Assembly: GCA_934157035.1 (NCBI GenBank) | Contig: CAKPHG010000006.1 | Coordinates: 1-64,000, forward strand | Source of the DNA: an uncultured Clostridia bacterium | GTDB lineage: Bacteria > Bacillota > Clostridia > TANB77 > CAG-508 | DNA length: 64,000 bases | Direction of reading: 5' to 3' | Part shown: positions 26,978 through 34,567 of the stretch, in pieces | Layout: each line of letters opens with the position of its first letter | How positions within the stretch are numbered: the stretch's first letter is position 1 | Program-made: the position numbers and the translations under genes | Notes under the pieces: generated by a model | Databases searched by the model: none | What the model was told of the DNA's origin: nothing | What the model saw: only the letters and a program-made list of their open reading frames with translations

Positions 26978-28118
26978 CTTCGTTCAATAACCACCTAATC
27001 TTTTCTTTATTTTCACATGCAAGTATATAAAATCCAAATCTTGAAGAACTATCTACAACTTTGTGTAAAGAAATATCTTCTATTTTGCTTACAAAATAGA
27101 TTAATTCTGGTGCTTCTTTTTTTACTCTTTCAAAGTTTTCTAAGTCTTTTTTGTTAAATATGAATCTTATAACTGCAATTTTAGGCTCTGTTACCTTTTC
27201 AAATGAAGGCTTATTTCCCATTGCCACATCTATAACCATTTTTATAAAATCATATCCTGTAGAAATTTGTACTAAATCTGAACCTATGCAATCTCCGCCC
27301 ATTCTAGCACCTATTTCTATTATTCTAACATCTCCATTAGGTGTAATTTTAAATTCTGAATGTGTTGCACTATTAGTTATTTGTAATGCAGTTAATGCTT
27401 TAGTAAGTTCATTGTATATTTTTTCTTCCATGTCTTTAGAAAGTCCTGCTGGCTCAATATGACCTGTTTCTATAAAATGAGGTGCTCCAGTAGTTGCTTT
27501 TCTTGTAATTGTTAGAAATTTATGTTCTCCATTATATGTTATTCCTTCTGCACTAAATTCATTTCCTTCAATATATTCTTCTACTATTGCTTTTTTCTCA
27601 AATGAATTTTCTATAGCTTTTGAAATTGCTTCTTCTAACTCTTCTTTTTTATATATTTTTGTAATAGCTCTACTTCCTGATCTATCTGTAGGTTTTACAA
27701 TTAGTGGATATTCCATATCACTTAATTTCTCTATATCTTCTGGAGAAGATACTATTTCAAATCCAGGAGTTGCTACTCCCGCTTCTTTAAAAGCTTTTCT
27801 CATTTCATATTTATTTGTAGACTTTTTTGTGCATTCTAAAGAATTTCCTGGCAATCCTAATTTTTCAGCTACATAATTAACTGTTAATGTTGCTAAATCT
27901 GATGCTATTGTTGCAATTGCATCTATTCCTATTTCTTTACACTTTTCTAAAATTTCATCTTTTTCTACTATACTTATTGGATAAAAATAATCTGCGGTTT
28001 TTTCTCCAATAGATCCGTCTTGCCATGCAAATACATGTGTTTCATATCCTAAACTTTTCGCTTTTAATATTAATGGATTTTGAAAATCATTTGCTCCAAT
28101 AATTGCTATTTTCTTCAT
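26964..28118 (-). CDS. ATP-grasp carboxylate-amine ligase
   Basis: 384 aa. An N-terminal pre-ATP-grasp fold (KKIAIIGANDFQNPLILKAK) is followed by the ATP-grasp domain: TNKYEMRKAFKEAGVATPGF, YPLIVKPTDRSGSRAI (ATP-binding Lys and glycine-rich loop), AIVEEYIEGNEFSAEGI and RIIEIGARMGGDCIGSDL (metal-binding E..R.GG). Such enzymes join a carboxylate to an amine through an acyl phosphate. The gene is directly downstream of an RffA/WecE-like sugar aminotransferase and overlaps a flippase subunit gene. An attractive inference is that it acylates the new sugar amino group with an amino acid or similar acid, but the sequence alone cannot name substrates. Confidence 0.85.
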   Translation of the reverse strand: MKKIAIIGANDFQNPLILKAKSLGYETHVFAWQDGSIGEKTADYFYPISIVEKDEILEKCKEIGIDAIATIASDLATLTVNYVAEKLGLPGNSLECTKKSTNKYEMRKAFKEAGVATPGFEIVSSPEDIEKLSDMEYPLIVKPTDRSGSRAITKIYKKEELEEAISKAIENSFEKKAIVEEYIEGNEFSAEGITYNGEHKFLTITRKATTGAPHFIETGHIEPAGLSKDMEEKIYNELTKALTALQITNSATHSEFKITPNGDVRIIEIGARMGGDCIGSDLVQISTGYDFIKMVIDVAMGNKPSFEKVTEPKIAVIRFIFNKKDLENFERVKKEAPELIYFVSKIEDISLHKVVDSSSRFGFYILACENKEKIRWLLNEDEQY

Positions 28119-28150
28119 ATTAAAATTCCTCTTTTTTATAATTTTAAATT

Positions 28151-29290
28151 TTATTTAGCTTCTTTTAAATAGAAATCCTTTACAGCTTTTACTACTTTTT
28201 CTGCATCTACTTGTTTTAAATTGTAATACATTGGTAATCTTAATAGTCTGTCACTTTCTTTTGTTGTATATTTATCTTCACCATTAAATCTACCGTACTT
28301 AATGCCTGCAGGTGCAGTATGAAGTGGTACATAATGAAATACTGCTTGTATATCCATAGCCTTTAAATATTTAATTAGTGCTGTTCTCTCTGCTAGGTCT
28401 TTAGTTTTTATATAATACATGTGTGCATTATGTTCACATTCTTTTGGAACATATTGCCTTTCTATGTAACCTTTATCTTCTAATATTTTTAAACTTTCAT
28501 TGTAATAATTCCATGTTGCAAGTCTATTATTGTTTATTTTATCTGCTTGTTCTAATTCTGCCCATAAATATGCAGCATTTATATCACTTGGTAAATATGA
28601 TGAACCACATTCTACCCATGTATATTTATCTACCTGTCCTCTAAAGAACTTACTTCTATTAGTTCCCTTTTCTCTTATAATTTCAGCCATCTCTGTATAT
28701 CTATCATCTCTAAATACAACTGCTCCACCTTCACCAGAGCTATAATTTTTTGTTTCATGGAAAGAATAACATCCTATATCTCCAATGGTTCCCAAATATT
28801 TATCTTTGTATTTTGCCATAACGCCTTGTGCAGCATCTTCAATTACTAGCAAATTGTACTTTTTAGCAATTTCTAGTATTTTGTCCATTTCACAAGCTAC
28901 ACCTGCATAATGAACAGGGACTATCGCTTTTGTTTTCTTTGTAATAGCATCTTCTATTAAATTTTCGTCTATGTTCATTGTATCTGGTCTAATGTCAACA
29001 AATACTATTTTAGCTCCTCTTAAAACAAATGCATTTGCAGTAGAAACAAAAGTAAATGCTGGCATAATAACTTCATCACCAGGCTTTATATCTGCTAAAA
29101 GTGCAGTCATTTCTAAAGCACTAGAACATGAGGTTGTAAGGAGTATTTCTTTTGCATTAAATTTATTTTCCATCCATTTACTACATTTTTTTGTAAACTC
29201 ACCATCTCCACATATTTTGTGATTTTTAATTGCTTGTTTTACATACTTATTTTCAGTTCCAACAACTGGAGGTACATTAAATCCTATCAT
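28151..29290 (-). CDS. Sugar-nucleotide aminotransferase, RffA/WecE-like (DegT/DnrJ/EryC1)
   Basis: 379 aa PLP enzyme. LLTTSCSSALEMTALL, the VIMPAFTFVSTANAFVLRGAKIVFVDI stretch with VDIRPDTMNID, VIEDAAQGVMAKYKDKYLGTIGDIGCYSFHETKNYSSGEGG with the PLP-binding Lys in HETKNY (in separate short stretches of that block), and PVHYAGVACEMD are diagnostic. The HETKNYSSGEGG box is the form seen in dTDP-4-amino-4,6-dideoxygalactose transaminases. It would transfer an amino group from glutamate to a 4-keto-6-deoxy nucleotide sugar. ATG at 29290 has GGAAG 9 nt upstream; the TTG at 29299 is too close. Only 18 nt separate it from the membrane protein gene upstream. Confidence 0.88.
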   Translation of the reverse strand: MIGFNVPPVVGTENKYVKQAIKNHKICGDGEFTKKCSKWMENKFNAKEILLTTSCSSALEMTALLADIKPGDEVIMPAFTFVSTANAFVLRGAKIVFVDIRPDTMNIDENLIEDAITKKTKAIVPVHYAGVACEMDKILEIAKKYNLLVIEDAAQGVMAKYKDKYLGTIGDIGCYSFHETKNYSSGEGGAVVFRDDRYTEMAEIIREKGTNRSKFFRGQVDKYTWVECGSSYLPSDINAAYLWAELEQADKINNNRLATWNYYNESLKILEDKGYIERQYVPKECEHNAHMYYIKTKDLAERTALIKYLKAMDIQAVFHYVPLHTAPAGIKYGRFNGEDKYTTKESDRLLRLPMYYNLKQVDAEKVVKAVKDFYLKEAK

Positions 29291-29308
29291 TTTATTCAAC
29301 TTCCTTTT

Positions 29309-30652
29309 TTAATATATTATCATCATTTTTCTTAAGCATAATAATGGCAATAATATTCCTACAAATATTATTGTATATTGTACTATCTTCTTTATTTTTT
29401 CATTTTTTATAAATTTTTCTATAATATTTTCTAATCCTGATACAACAAAATACATAAATGGCATTACTATTGGCATTATATATCTTCCTTGTGGTTGAAA
29501 ATCACTACAATATGAATAATATATACTTAAAATAATTGGTATTATAATATTTATTCCAAATATTATTTCTAATAATCCTTTGTTTTTATTCTCCTTCATA
29601 TCTTTTATATGTTTAAATTTATAAAAGTTTGCTATATATCCCAATATTCCAACAGTAAAAATTGTTAAATATAACATATAAAACTTTGTTCCCATTTGAA
29701 ATCTCATAGGTCCAAACATAGCTATAAAACTTTTTACTGTACTTCTTATCCATTGTCTATTTACTAGCATATATTTCAAACTTCTATTAGAATTCTGATC
29801 AGTATCACGATTTGAAGGTTTTAATTCTTCGATTGCATACTTTTGGGCATACTCTTCTGTAGTCCTTAAGCCTAAAAAATCACCATTATATATAATAGCG
29901 CTTCTTATAAACCACCAGCCACATAATAAGAATGTTATTCCAACTATTAAAAAACCCTTTTTAAACATGTTTTTAATATCAATCTTATTATTTTCTGTTT
30001 TATTTATAAAATATGATGCTATAAATAAGATTGCACTTGTTAATATATATCCATAAGCATTATAATATGATAATGCACAAAGTGCTAAACCTATTGAAAG
30101 TATAATGCAACTTCTAATATTCCATTTTTTTTCTAATCCAATTATCCAACTATATATAATAATTGATATTGAAAACAATGCTAATGAATCATTATTTATG
30201 TATGATCCTAAAAATATTAACTGTGGAAGCATACATGAAAGTATTATAAAAGACCATTTATAATATATATTCTTAAACAGTTTTTCTGCAATTTTAATAT
30301 TAACCATGCACATTAATGTGTAACATATTACGCTCACTAATCTTCCTGCAATGTAAATTATATGAATATCTTGCGTAAATACTTTTGCTATTTTTATAAA
30401 AATTCCAGCAAAAATATAAGATAATATCGGAGTAAAACCATACGATATTCCCCACATAGGCTGCCTTACCTCCGGGTCTCCACCATGAGGAAGACTTCCA
30501 TGTTTTGCAATATATTTACATATATCCATCTTCATTGCTTCATCTGGTCCATCATTATTTGGTTGTATGATTGCCCAAGTCAATGCTAATACAAATGCAA
30601 GTATAATAAATGCAATTTTAAAATACTTTTCTTTAATTTTAATTTTTTTCAT
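29309..30652 (-). CDS. DUF2142-like polytopic membrane glycosyltransferase (GT-C fold)
   Basis: 447 aa with about ten to eleven membrane helices. The first extracellular loop contains QPNNDGPDEAMKMDICKYI, an acidic PDE motif like the first-loop metal or base site of GT-C enzymes, followed by HGSLPHGGDPEVRQPMWGISYGF. A second large loop (YNGDFLGLRTTEEYAQKY, about residues 255-315) is polar. Near the end is the CSDFQPQGRYIMPIVMPFMYFVVSG block, typical of DUF2142 proteins (QGRY..P). It probably moves a sugar from a polyprenyl-phosphate carrier onto a surface polymer. First gene of the five-gene minus-strand operon; AAGGGG before ATG. Confidence 0.75.
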   Translation of the reverse strand: MKKIKIKEKYFKIAFIILAFVLALTWAIIQPNNDGPDEAMKMDICKYIAKHGSLPHGGDPEVRQPMWGISYGFTPILSYIFAGIFIKIAKVFTQDIHIIYIAGRLVSVICYTLMCMVNIKIAEKLFKNIYYKWSFIILSCMLPQLIFLGSYINNDSLALFSISIIIYSWIIGLEKKWNIRSCIILSIGLALCALSYYNAYGYILTSAILFIASYFINKTENNKIDIKNMFKKGFLIVGITFLLCGWWFIRSAIIYNGDFLGLRTTEEYAQKYAIEELKPSNRDTDQNSNRSLKYMLVNRQWIRSTVKSFIAMFGPMRFQMGTKFYMLYLTIFTVGILGYIANFYKFKHIKDMKENKNKGLLEIIFGINIIIPIILSIYYSYCSDFQPQGRYIMPIVMPFMYFVVSGLENIIEKFIKNEKIKKIVQYTIIFVGILLPLLCLRKMMIIY

Positions 30653-30696
30653 TTTTTCCCCTTTTATTATTTCGTCTCTTTTATATAAGTAACAAG

Positions 30697-30725
30697 ATTA
30701 TATACTTGCTAATTTTGAAAGTCAA
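30697..30725 (-). promoter_or_regulatory. Promoter of the five-gene glycan operon
   Basis: On the minus strand TTGACT (30725-30720), a 17-bp spacer and TATAAT (30702-30697), 45 nt before the first ATG at 30652. Confidence 0.85.
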
Positions 30726-30744
30726 CTAATTTTTAGTAAGCTTG

Positions 30745-30772
30745 TTTACTTTTTTTTATTTTGTGCTATAAT
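30745..30772 (+). promoter_or_regulatory. Promoter of the divergent GT2 gene
   Basis: TTTACT (30745-30750), 16-bp spacer and TATAAT (30767-30772), about 45 nt ahead of the ATG at 30818. The two -35 boxes are separated by only 19 bp, so one regulator could control both directions. Confidence 0.75.
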
Positions 30773-30817
30773 AATTAATTATAATACTTATTTTTGTGTT
30801 ATAAAGGGGATTTTAAA

Positions 30818-31768
30818 ATGAAAAAATTATCAATAATAGTACCTGTGTACTACAATTCAGAAAGCTTATTACCACTATATAATGATTTAAGAGAAAAAGT
30901 ACTAAATAAACTTTCAATTGACTATGAATTAATCTTTGTAGATGATGGCTCAAAAGATAATTCTTATAAAATAATGCAAGAAATTGCAAAATTAGATGAT
31001 AAAATTGTTACAATAAGGCTATCTAGGAACTTTGGTGAACATGCCGCTATCCTTGCAGGACTTTCTAAATGTACTGGTGATATGGCTGTTAGAAAAGCTG
31101 CAGATTTACAAGAACCTTCTGAACTTATTATAGACATGCTTACTAAGTACTACGAAGGAAATGATGTTGTTATTGCAACAAGAGCAGATAGAGAAGAATC
31201 TTTTATGCAAACTTTTTTAGCTAATACTTATGCAAACATAATGAGAAAAATTGCTTTATCTAATTATCCAAAGGGTGGATTCGATAGTTTCTTAATAGAT
31301 AGAAAAGTTATTAATGTTTTAGTTAATATGGCTGAAAAAAATACATCTTTAATGAGTCAAATCTTATGGAGTGGCTTTAAAACAGCAAGTGTTCCATATA
31401 CTAGATTAAAAAGAGAAGCAGGTAAATCTAGATGGACTTTTTCTAAAAAAGTAAAATTAGTAATAGATTCTATTTTAAGTTTCTCTTATTTTCCTATTAG
31501 ATTTATTTCTGGTTTAGGAATTCTTACATTTGTTGCAGCATTTATTTTACTTATAGTTACACTAATAAGAAAAATTGCTGGTTCTATAGATGTAGAAGGC
31601 TATTCATCATTACTTATTATAATGCTTATGGGATTTGGTATTATAATGCTTTCTATGGGTGTTTTAGGAGAATATATGTGGAGAATGTTTGACGCAGCAA
31701 GAAATAGACCACCATTTATTATAGATGTATATAATTCTCAAAATAAAGAAAATGAACAAAATAAATAA
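30818..31768 (+). CDS. GtrB/CsbB-type polyprenyl-phosphate glycosyltransferase
   Basis: 316 aa GT2 enzyme with two C-terminal membrane helices (~232-255 and ~265-290), the layout of GtrB, CsbB and ArnC. LSIIVPVYYNSESLLPLY, IFVDDGSKDNSYKIM, RLSRNFGEHAAILAGLS and TRLKREAGKSRWTFSKKVKL are standard. It would load a sugar onto undecaprenyl phosphate at the inner membrane face for flipping by the SMR pair and transfer by the DUF2142 protein. Odd: the usual DADLQDPPE metal motif reads KAADLQEPSE, so the first Asp of DxD is Ala; activity may be altered or rely on the remaining Asp. ATG at 30818 follows AAAGGGG. Confidence 0.88.
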   Translation: MKKLSIIVPVYYNSESLLPLYNDLREKVLNKLSIDYELIFVDDGSKDNSYKIMQEIAKLDDKIVTIRLSRNFGEHAAILAGLSKCTGDMAVRKAADLQEPSELIIDMLTKYYEGNDVVIATRADREESFMQTFLANTYANIMRKIALSNYPKGGFDSFLIDRKVINVLVNMAEKNTSLMSQILWSGFKTASVPYTRLKREAGKSRWTFSKKVKLVIDSILSFSYFPIRFISGLGILTFVAAFILLIVTLIRKIAGSIDVEGYSSLLIIMLMGFGIIMLSMGVLGEYMWRMFDAARNRPPFIIDVYNSQNKENEQNK

Positions 31769-31837
31769 AATTACTGGACTTTTTTATTTATTTTGTATAT
31801 TATTATTTCATACTAAGATTTTTAGGAGGTTTTACTT

Positions 31838-32165
31838 ATGAGAAAAAGTATAAAAATAATTTCAGTATTATTATTTTTGTTAGTAATAGTTTCATCAATA
31901 TCTTTAGCTACAGATATAAATATGAATTTATCTTCACAAACTAATAATCAAAATTCTAATACTATGACAAACCAAACTGGAAATGTTTTAAATAATTCAT
32001 TAAACAGTTCTACTAGTATTGAGAGTTCTTCAGCAACAGTTACTTCTACTACTTCTAGTCAAAACGATTCTTTAGGAGTTACAAACATCGTTAATATAAT
32101 CTTAATAGCTGTTCGGAATTGTTTTAATACTACTTGCTATCGCAATATTAATTCGCTTACATTAA
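31838..32165 (+). pseudogene. Small secreted/membrane-anchored Ser/Thr/Asn-rich protein, frameshifted near its end
   Basis: A signal peptide or anchor (IKIISVLLFLLVIVSSISLA) leads to a Ser/Thr/Asn-rich stretch of about 55 residues. A second hydrophobic segment then begins VTNIVNIILIAV. At 32108-32116 the frame gains one base: after GCTGTT the alternative frame reads GIVLILLAIAILIRLH and stops at 32163-32165. That completes the membrane helix and ends just before a terminator at 32174. In the unshifted frame translation would run through that terminator, which argues that the shifted frame is the original. Frame-corrected length is about 108 aa. AGGAGG before ATG. Same layout as the next gene at 32361, so they may be related. 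Confidence 0.7.
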
Positions 32166-32173
32166 ATTTTTAT

Positions 32174-32207
32174 AAAAGATATATAATTTATATATCTTTT
32201 ATTTTTT
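32174..32207 (+). terminator. Terminator
   Basis: AAAAGATATAT and ATATATCTTTT pair across a short A/T loop and are followed by ATTTTTTG. Confidence 0.8.
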
Positions 32208-32360
32208 GCTTATTTTACTTTTATTTTTTTGGTTAATAATATTAGTATATTTTATTTTAAAAAAACAATACTAATATTGAATTTAAATTTTTAAAATTTA
32301 AATATGTTAATAAATTTAAGAGTACTTAATTAACGTACTTAACAAAAAAGGAGGTATAAT

Positions 32361-32795
32361 ATGAGTAAAAAAATATTAATTGCTATCTTCTCCATTTTTG
32401 CCATGTCTGCCATTTTTATTTCTGCGTCTTTTGCAACAAATAATATGAAAGACGCTGCTAATGGTGTTAGAAATTTTGTAGGCGGTGCAGAAAATGTTGT
32501 TGAAGATGCTGTAGGTGGAATTGCAACTGGTATTAAAGACGGAGTTACAGATGTAAAAGATGCTACTAAAAATACTACTAGTGCAATGACTTCAAATGGT
32601 TCAAATAATAATTCTAATTATACAGCTACAAGAACATCTTCTAATACAACATCTAATACTTTTCTAGGAATGACACCTCTTGCTTTAGCATGGTTTACAA
32701 TGGCTGTTCTAGGAATTATTACTGTTTCTCTTGTTTGGTATTATGGAAAACAACATGATCCAAAATACAATCGTAATGATGATAATAATTATTAA
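32361..32795 (+). CDS. Small membrane-anchored secreted protein
   Basis: 144 aa, not recognised. A signal peptide (ILIAIFSIFAMSAIFISASFA) precedes an amphipathic region with a roughly 11-residue rhythm of Ala/Val/Gly (NGVRNFVGGAENVVEDAVGG). A Ser/Thr/Asn linker (~75-100) and one membrane helix (LGMTPLALAWFTMAVLGIITVSLVWYY) follow, with a short positively charged tail inside. A type I topology follows from this. AAGGAGG before the ATG and a strong terminator after. It shares layout with the frameshifted gene just upstream, and the two may be distant duplicates. Confidence 0.7.
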   Translation: MSKKILIAIFSIFAMSAIFISASFATNNMKDAANGVRNFVGGAENVVEDAVGGIATGIKDGVTDVKDATKNTTSAMTSNGSNNNSNYTATRTSSNTTSNTFLGMTPLALAWFTMAVLGIITVSLVWYYGKQHDPKYNRNDDNNY

Positions 32796-32800
32796 TATTT

Positions 32801-32840
32801 AAAGGAAATAACTTTTATGCTATTTCCTTTTTTTATTTTT
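32801..32840 (+). terminator. Terminator
   Basis: AAAGGAAATA and TATTTCCTTT pair across a 10-nt loop, followed by TTTTATTTTTT. Confidence 0.88.
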
Positions 32841-32880
32841 TTGTGTTATAATATAAAAAAAATTTAAAGAGGTTACATAT

Positions 32881-33333
32881 ATGTCAAAATTAATTGCAAA
32901 AAATCCTGTTGCTAGACATGATTATTCGATTATAAATACAATAGAAACTGGTATCGTCTTAACAGGTACAGAAATAAAATCAATTAGAAGCGGAAGAGTC
33001 AATTTAAAAGATAGCTACGCTTCAATAGACAATGGTGAAGTTTTTATTCATTCAATGCATATTAGTCCTTATGAACATGGAAATATTTTTAATAAAGACC
33101 CTATGCGTGATAGAAAACTATTACTAAATAAACAAGAAATAAGAAAATTAATAGGTGTAATAAAACAAAAAGGTTATACTTTAATTCCAATTAGTCTATA
33201 TTTTAAAGGTTCATTTGTTAAATTAGAACTTGGTATTGGAAAAGGAAAAAAATTATATGATAAGCGTGAAGATATTGCAAAAAAAGATGCTGAAAGAAGA
33301 ATTAAACAACATTTATCTGAAAAGTATTCTTAA
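32881..33333 (+). CDS. smpB: SsrA-binding protein SmpB
   Basis: 150 aa. The chain begins NPVARHDYSIINTIETGIVLTGTEIKS (in short parts: YSIINTIETGI, LTGTEIKSIRSGRVNLKDSY), then FIHSMHISPYEHGN and DRKLLLNKQEI, and ends in the basic tail KLYDKREDIAKKDAERRIKQ, all diagnostic of SmpB. It carries tmRNA to stalled ribosomes for trans-translation. No ssrA gene is seen directly downstream, where it sits in many bacteria. A TATAAT box and AAAGAGG lie ahead of the ATG. RNase R, which in other bacteria works with SmpB-tmRNA, is encoded at 53440-55647. Confidence 0.97.
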   Translation: MSKLIAKNPVARHDYSIINTIETGIVLTGTEIKSIRSGRVNLKDSYASIDNGEVFIHSMHISPYEHGNIFNKDPMRDRKLLLNKQEIRKLIGVIKQKGYTLIPISLYFKGSFVKLELGIGKGKKLYDKREDIAKKDAERRIKQHLSEKYS

Positions 33334-33412
33334 ACTTTAACGAATGAATTAAAAACTTAATTTTTTCCAGATATGTAAACAAAAGATATTTAAATAAACA
33401 ATATAAATCATC

Positions 33413-33451
33413 AAAAAAGTGGATAATATCAAAATTATCCACTTTTATTTT
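33413..33451. terminator. Bidirectional terminator
   Basis: AAAAGTGGATAAT pairs with ATTATCCACTTTT around a short loop, with A and T tracts outside. It separates smpB from convergent fba. Confidence 0.88.
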
Positions 33452-33471
33452 TTAAGTCCGTCCCCTAATAT
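33452..33471. repeat. GGGGACG-core hairpin repeat, copy 3 (half unit)
   Basis: On the minus strand AATATTAGGGGACGGACTT immediately follows the fba stop codon. It carries the core but only a residual stem, and merges with the terminator at 33413. Confidence 0.55.
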
Positions 33472-34401
33472 TTAAATTCTGTTAGCTGAGCCAAATACAT
33501 CTTTCATTTTATGAGAAACAGTCGCTTTTACTTCTTCTCTTGCAGGTGTTAAATATTTTCTTGGGTCAAATGCAGATGGTTCTTCTGCAAATACTTTTCT
33601 TATTTGAGCAGTCATAGCTAAACGTAAGTCTGTATCTACATTTATTTTAGAAACTCCCTTTAAACTTGCCTCATGTAATATTTCATCTGGCACACCTTTT
33701 GCTCCTGGTATGTCTCCCCCATATTTATTGCACATTTCTACAAGTTCTTGTATAACTGTTGATGCACCATGTAATACTATTGGTGTGTTTGGTATTAATT
33801 CTTTTACTTTTGCTAATATATCAAATCTAAGTCTTGGTTCTCCCTTAAATTTATATGCTCCATGACTCGTTCCTATTGCTATTGCTAAAGAATCACATCC
33901 TGTTCTTTCTACAAACTCTTTTGCTTGCTCTGGATCTGTATACATAGCATCATCTTCTGCTACATTTACATCATCTTCTATTCCTGCAAGTTTTCCAAGT
34001 TCTGCTTCTACTACTACGCCATGAGCGTGTGCATAATCTACAACTTCTTTTGTAAGTCTTACATTTTCTTCAAAGTCATATTTTGATCCATCAAACATTA
34101 CTGAAGTAAAACCTGCATCTACACACATTTTACAAGTTTCAAAGTCTGGTCCATGATCTAAATGAAGTGCTACTGGAACTTCTGGGTGTTCTTCTATAGC
34201 TGCTTCTACCATTTTTTTCAAATATCCTATTCTTGCATATTTTATTGCACTAGATGACGCTTGTAAAACAACAGGTGACTTATTCTCTGCTGCTGCATCC
34301 ATTATTCCTTGAATTATTTCCATATTATTAACATTGAACGCACCAACTGCAAAGTGTTCTTCCATTGATTTTTTAAACATTTCTTTTGTTGTAACTAACA
34401 T
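33472..34401 (-). CDS. fba: Class II fructose-bisphosphate aldolase
   Basis: 309 aa zinc aldolase of glycolysis/gluconeogenesis: cleaves fructose 1,6-bisphosphate to DHAP and glyceraldehyde 3-phosphate. AVGAFNVNNMEIIQGIM, QASSSAIKYA, VALHLDHGPDFETCKMCVDAGF with the zinc His and catalytic Asp (LDHG), VVEAELGKLAGIEDD, AIGTSHGAYKF with another zinc His, VLHGAST and KINVDTDLRLA are the standard landmarks. Length and motifs match the Gram-positive type (about 307 aa). AAGGAGG before the ATG. Monocistronic, convergent with smpB. Confidence 0.95.
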   Translation of the reverse strand: MLVTTKEMFKKSMEEHFAVGAFNVNNMEIIQGIMDAAAENKSPVVLQASSSAIKYARIGYLKKMVEAAIEEHPEVPVALHLDHGPDFETCKMCVDAGFTSVMFDGSKYDFEENVRLTKEVVDYAHAHGVVVEAELGKLAGIEDDVNVAEDDAMYTDPEQAKEFVERTGCDSLAIAIGTSHGAYKFKGEPRLRFDILAKVKELIPNTPIVLHGASTVIQELVEMCNKYGGDIPGAKGVPDEILHEASLKGVSKINVDTDLRLAMTAQIRKVFAEEPSAFDPRKYLTPAREEVKATVSHKMKDVFGSANRI

Positions 34402-34524
34402 ATATAATTCCTCCTTAGTAATTTTATTATTACTTCTTTTGGTATTATATATTTATAATTTTGTTAAGTCAATAAAAAATAATAACTATTACACATTTAT
34501 ATATACCAATACCCTATAAGCATA

Positions 34525-34558
34525 AAGAATGAGCGCAGTATTAACTGCGCCCATTCTT
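34525..34558. terminator. GC-rich hairpin after the AAA-M41 gene
   Basis: AAGAATGAGCGCAG pairs with CTGCGCCCATTCTT with one mismatch around a 6-nt loop, 9 nt past the minus-strand stop; the T run after it is weak (CTTTATG). Probably a terminator. Confidence 0.7.
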
Positions 34559-34567
34559 AAGAAAAAA

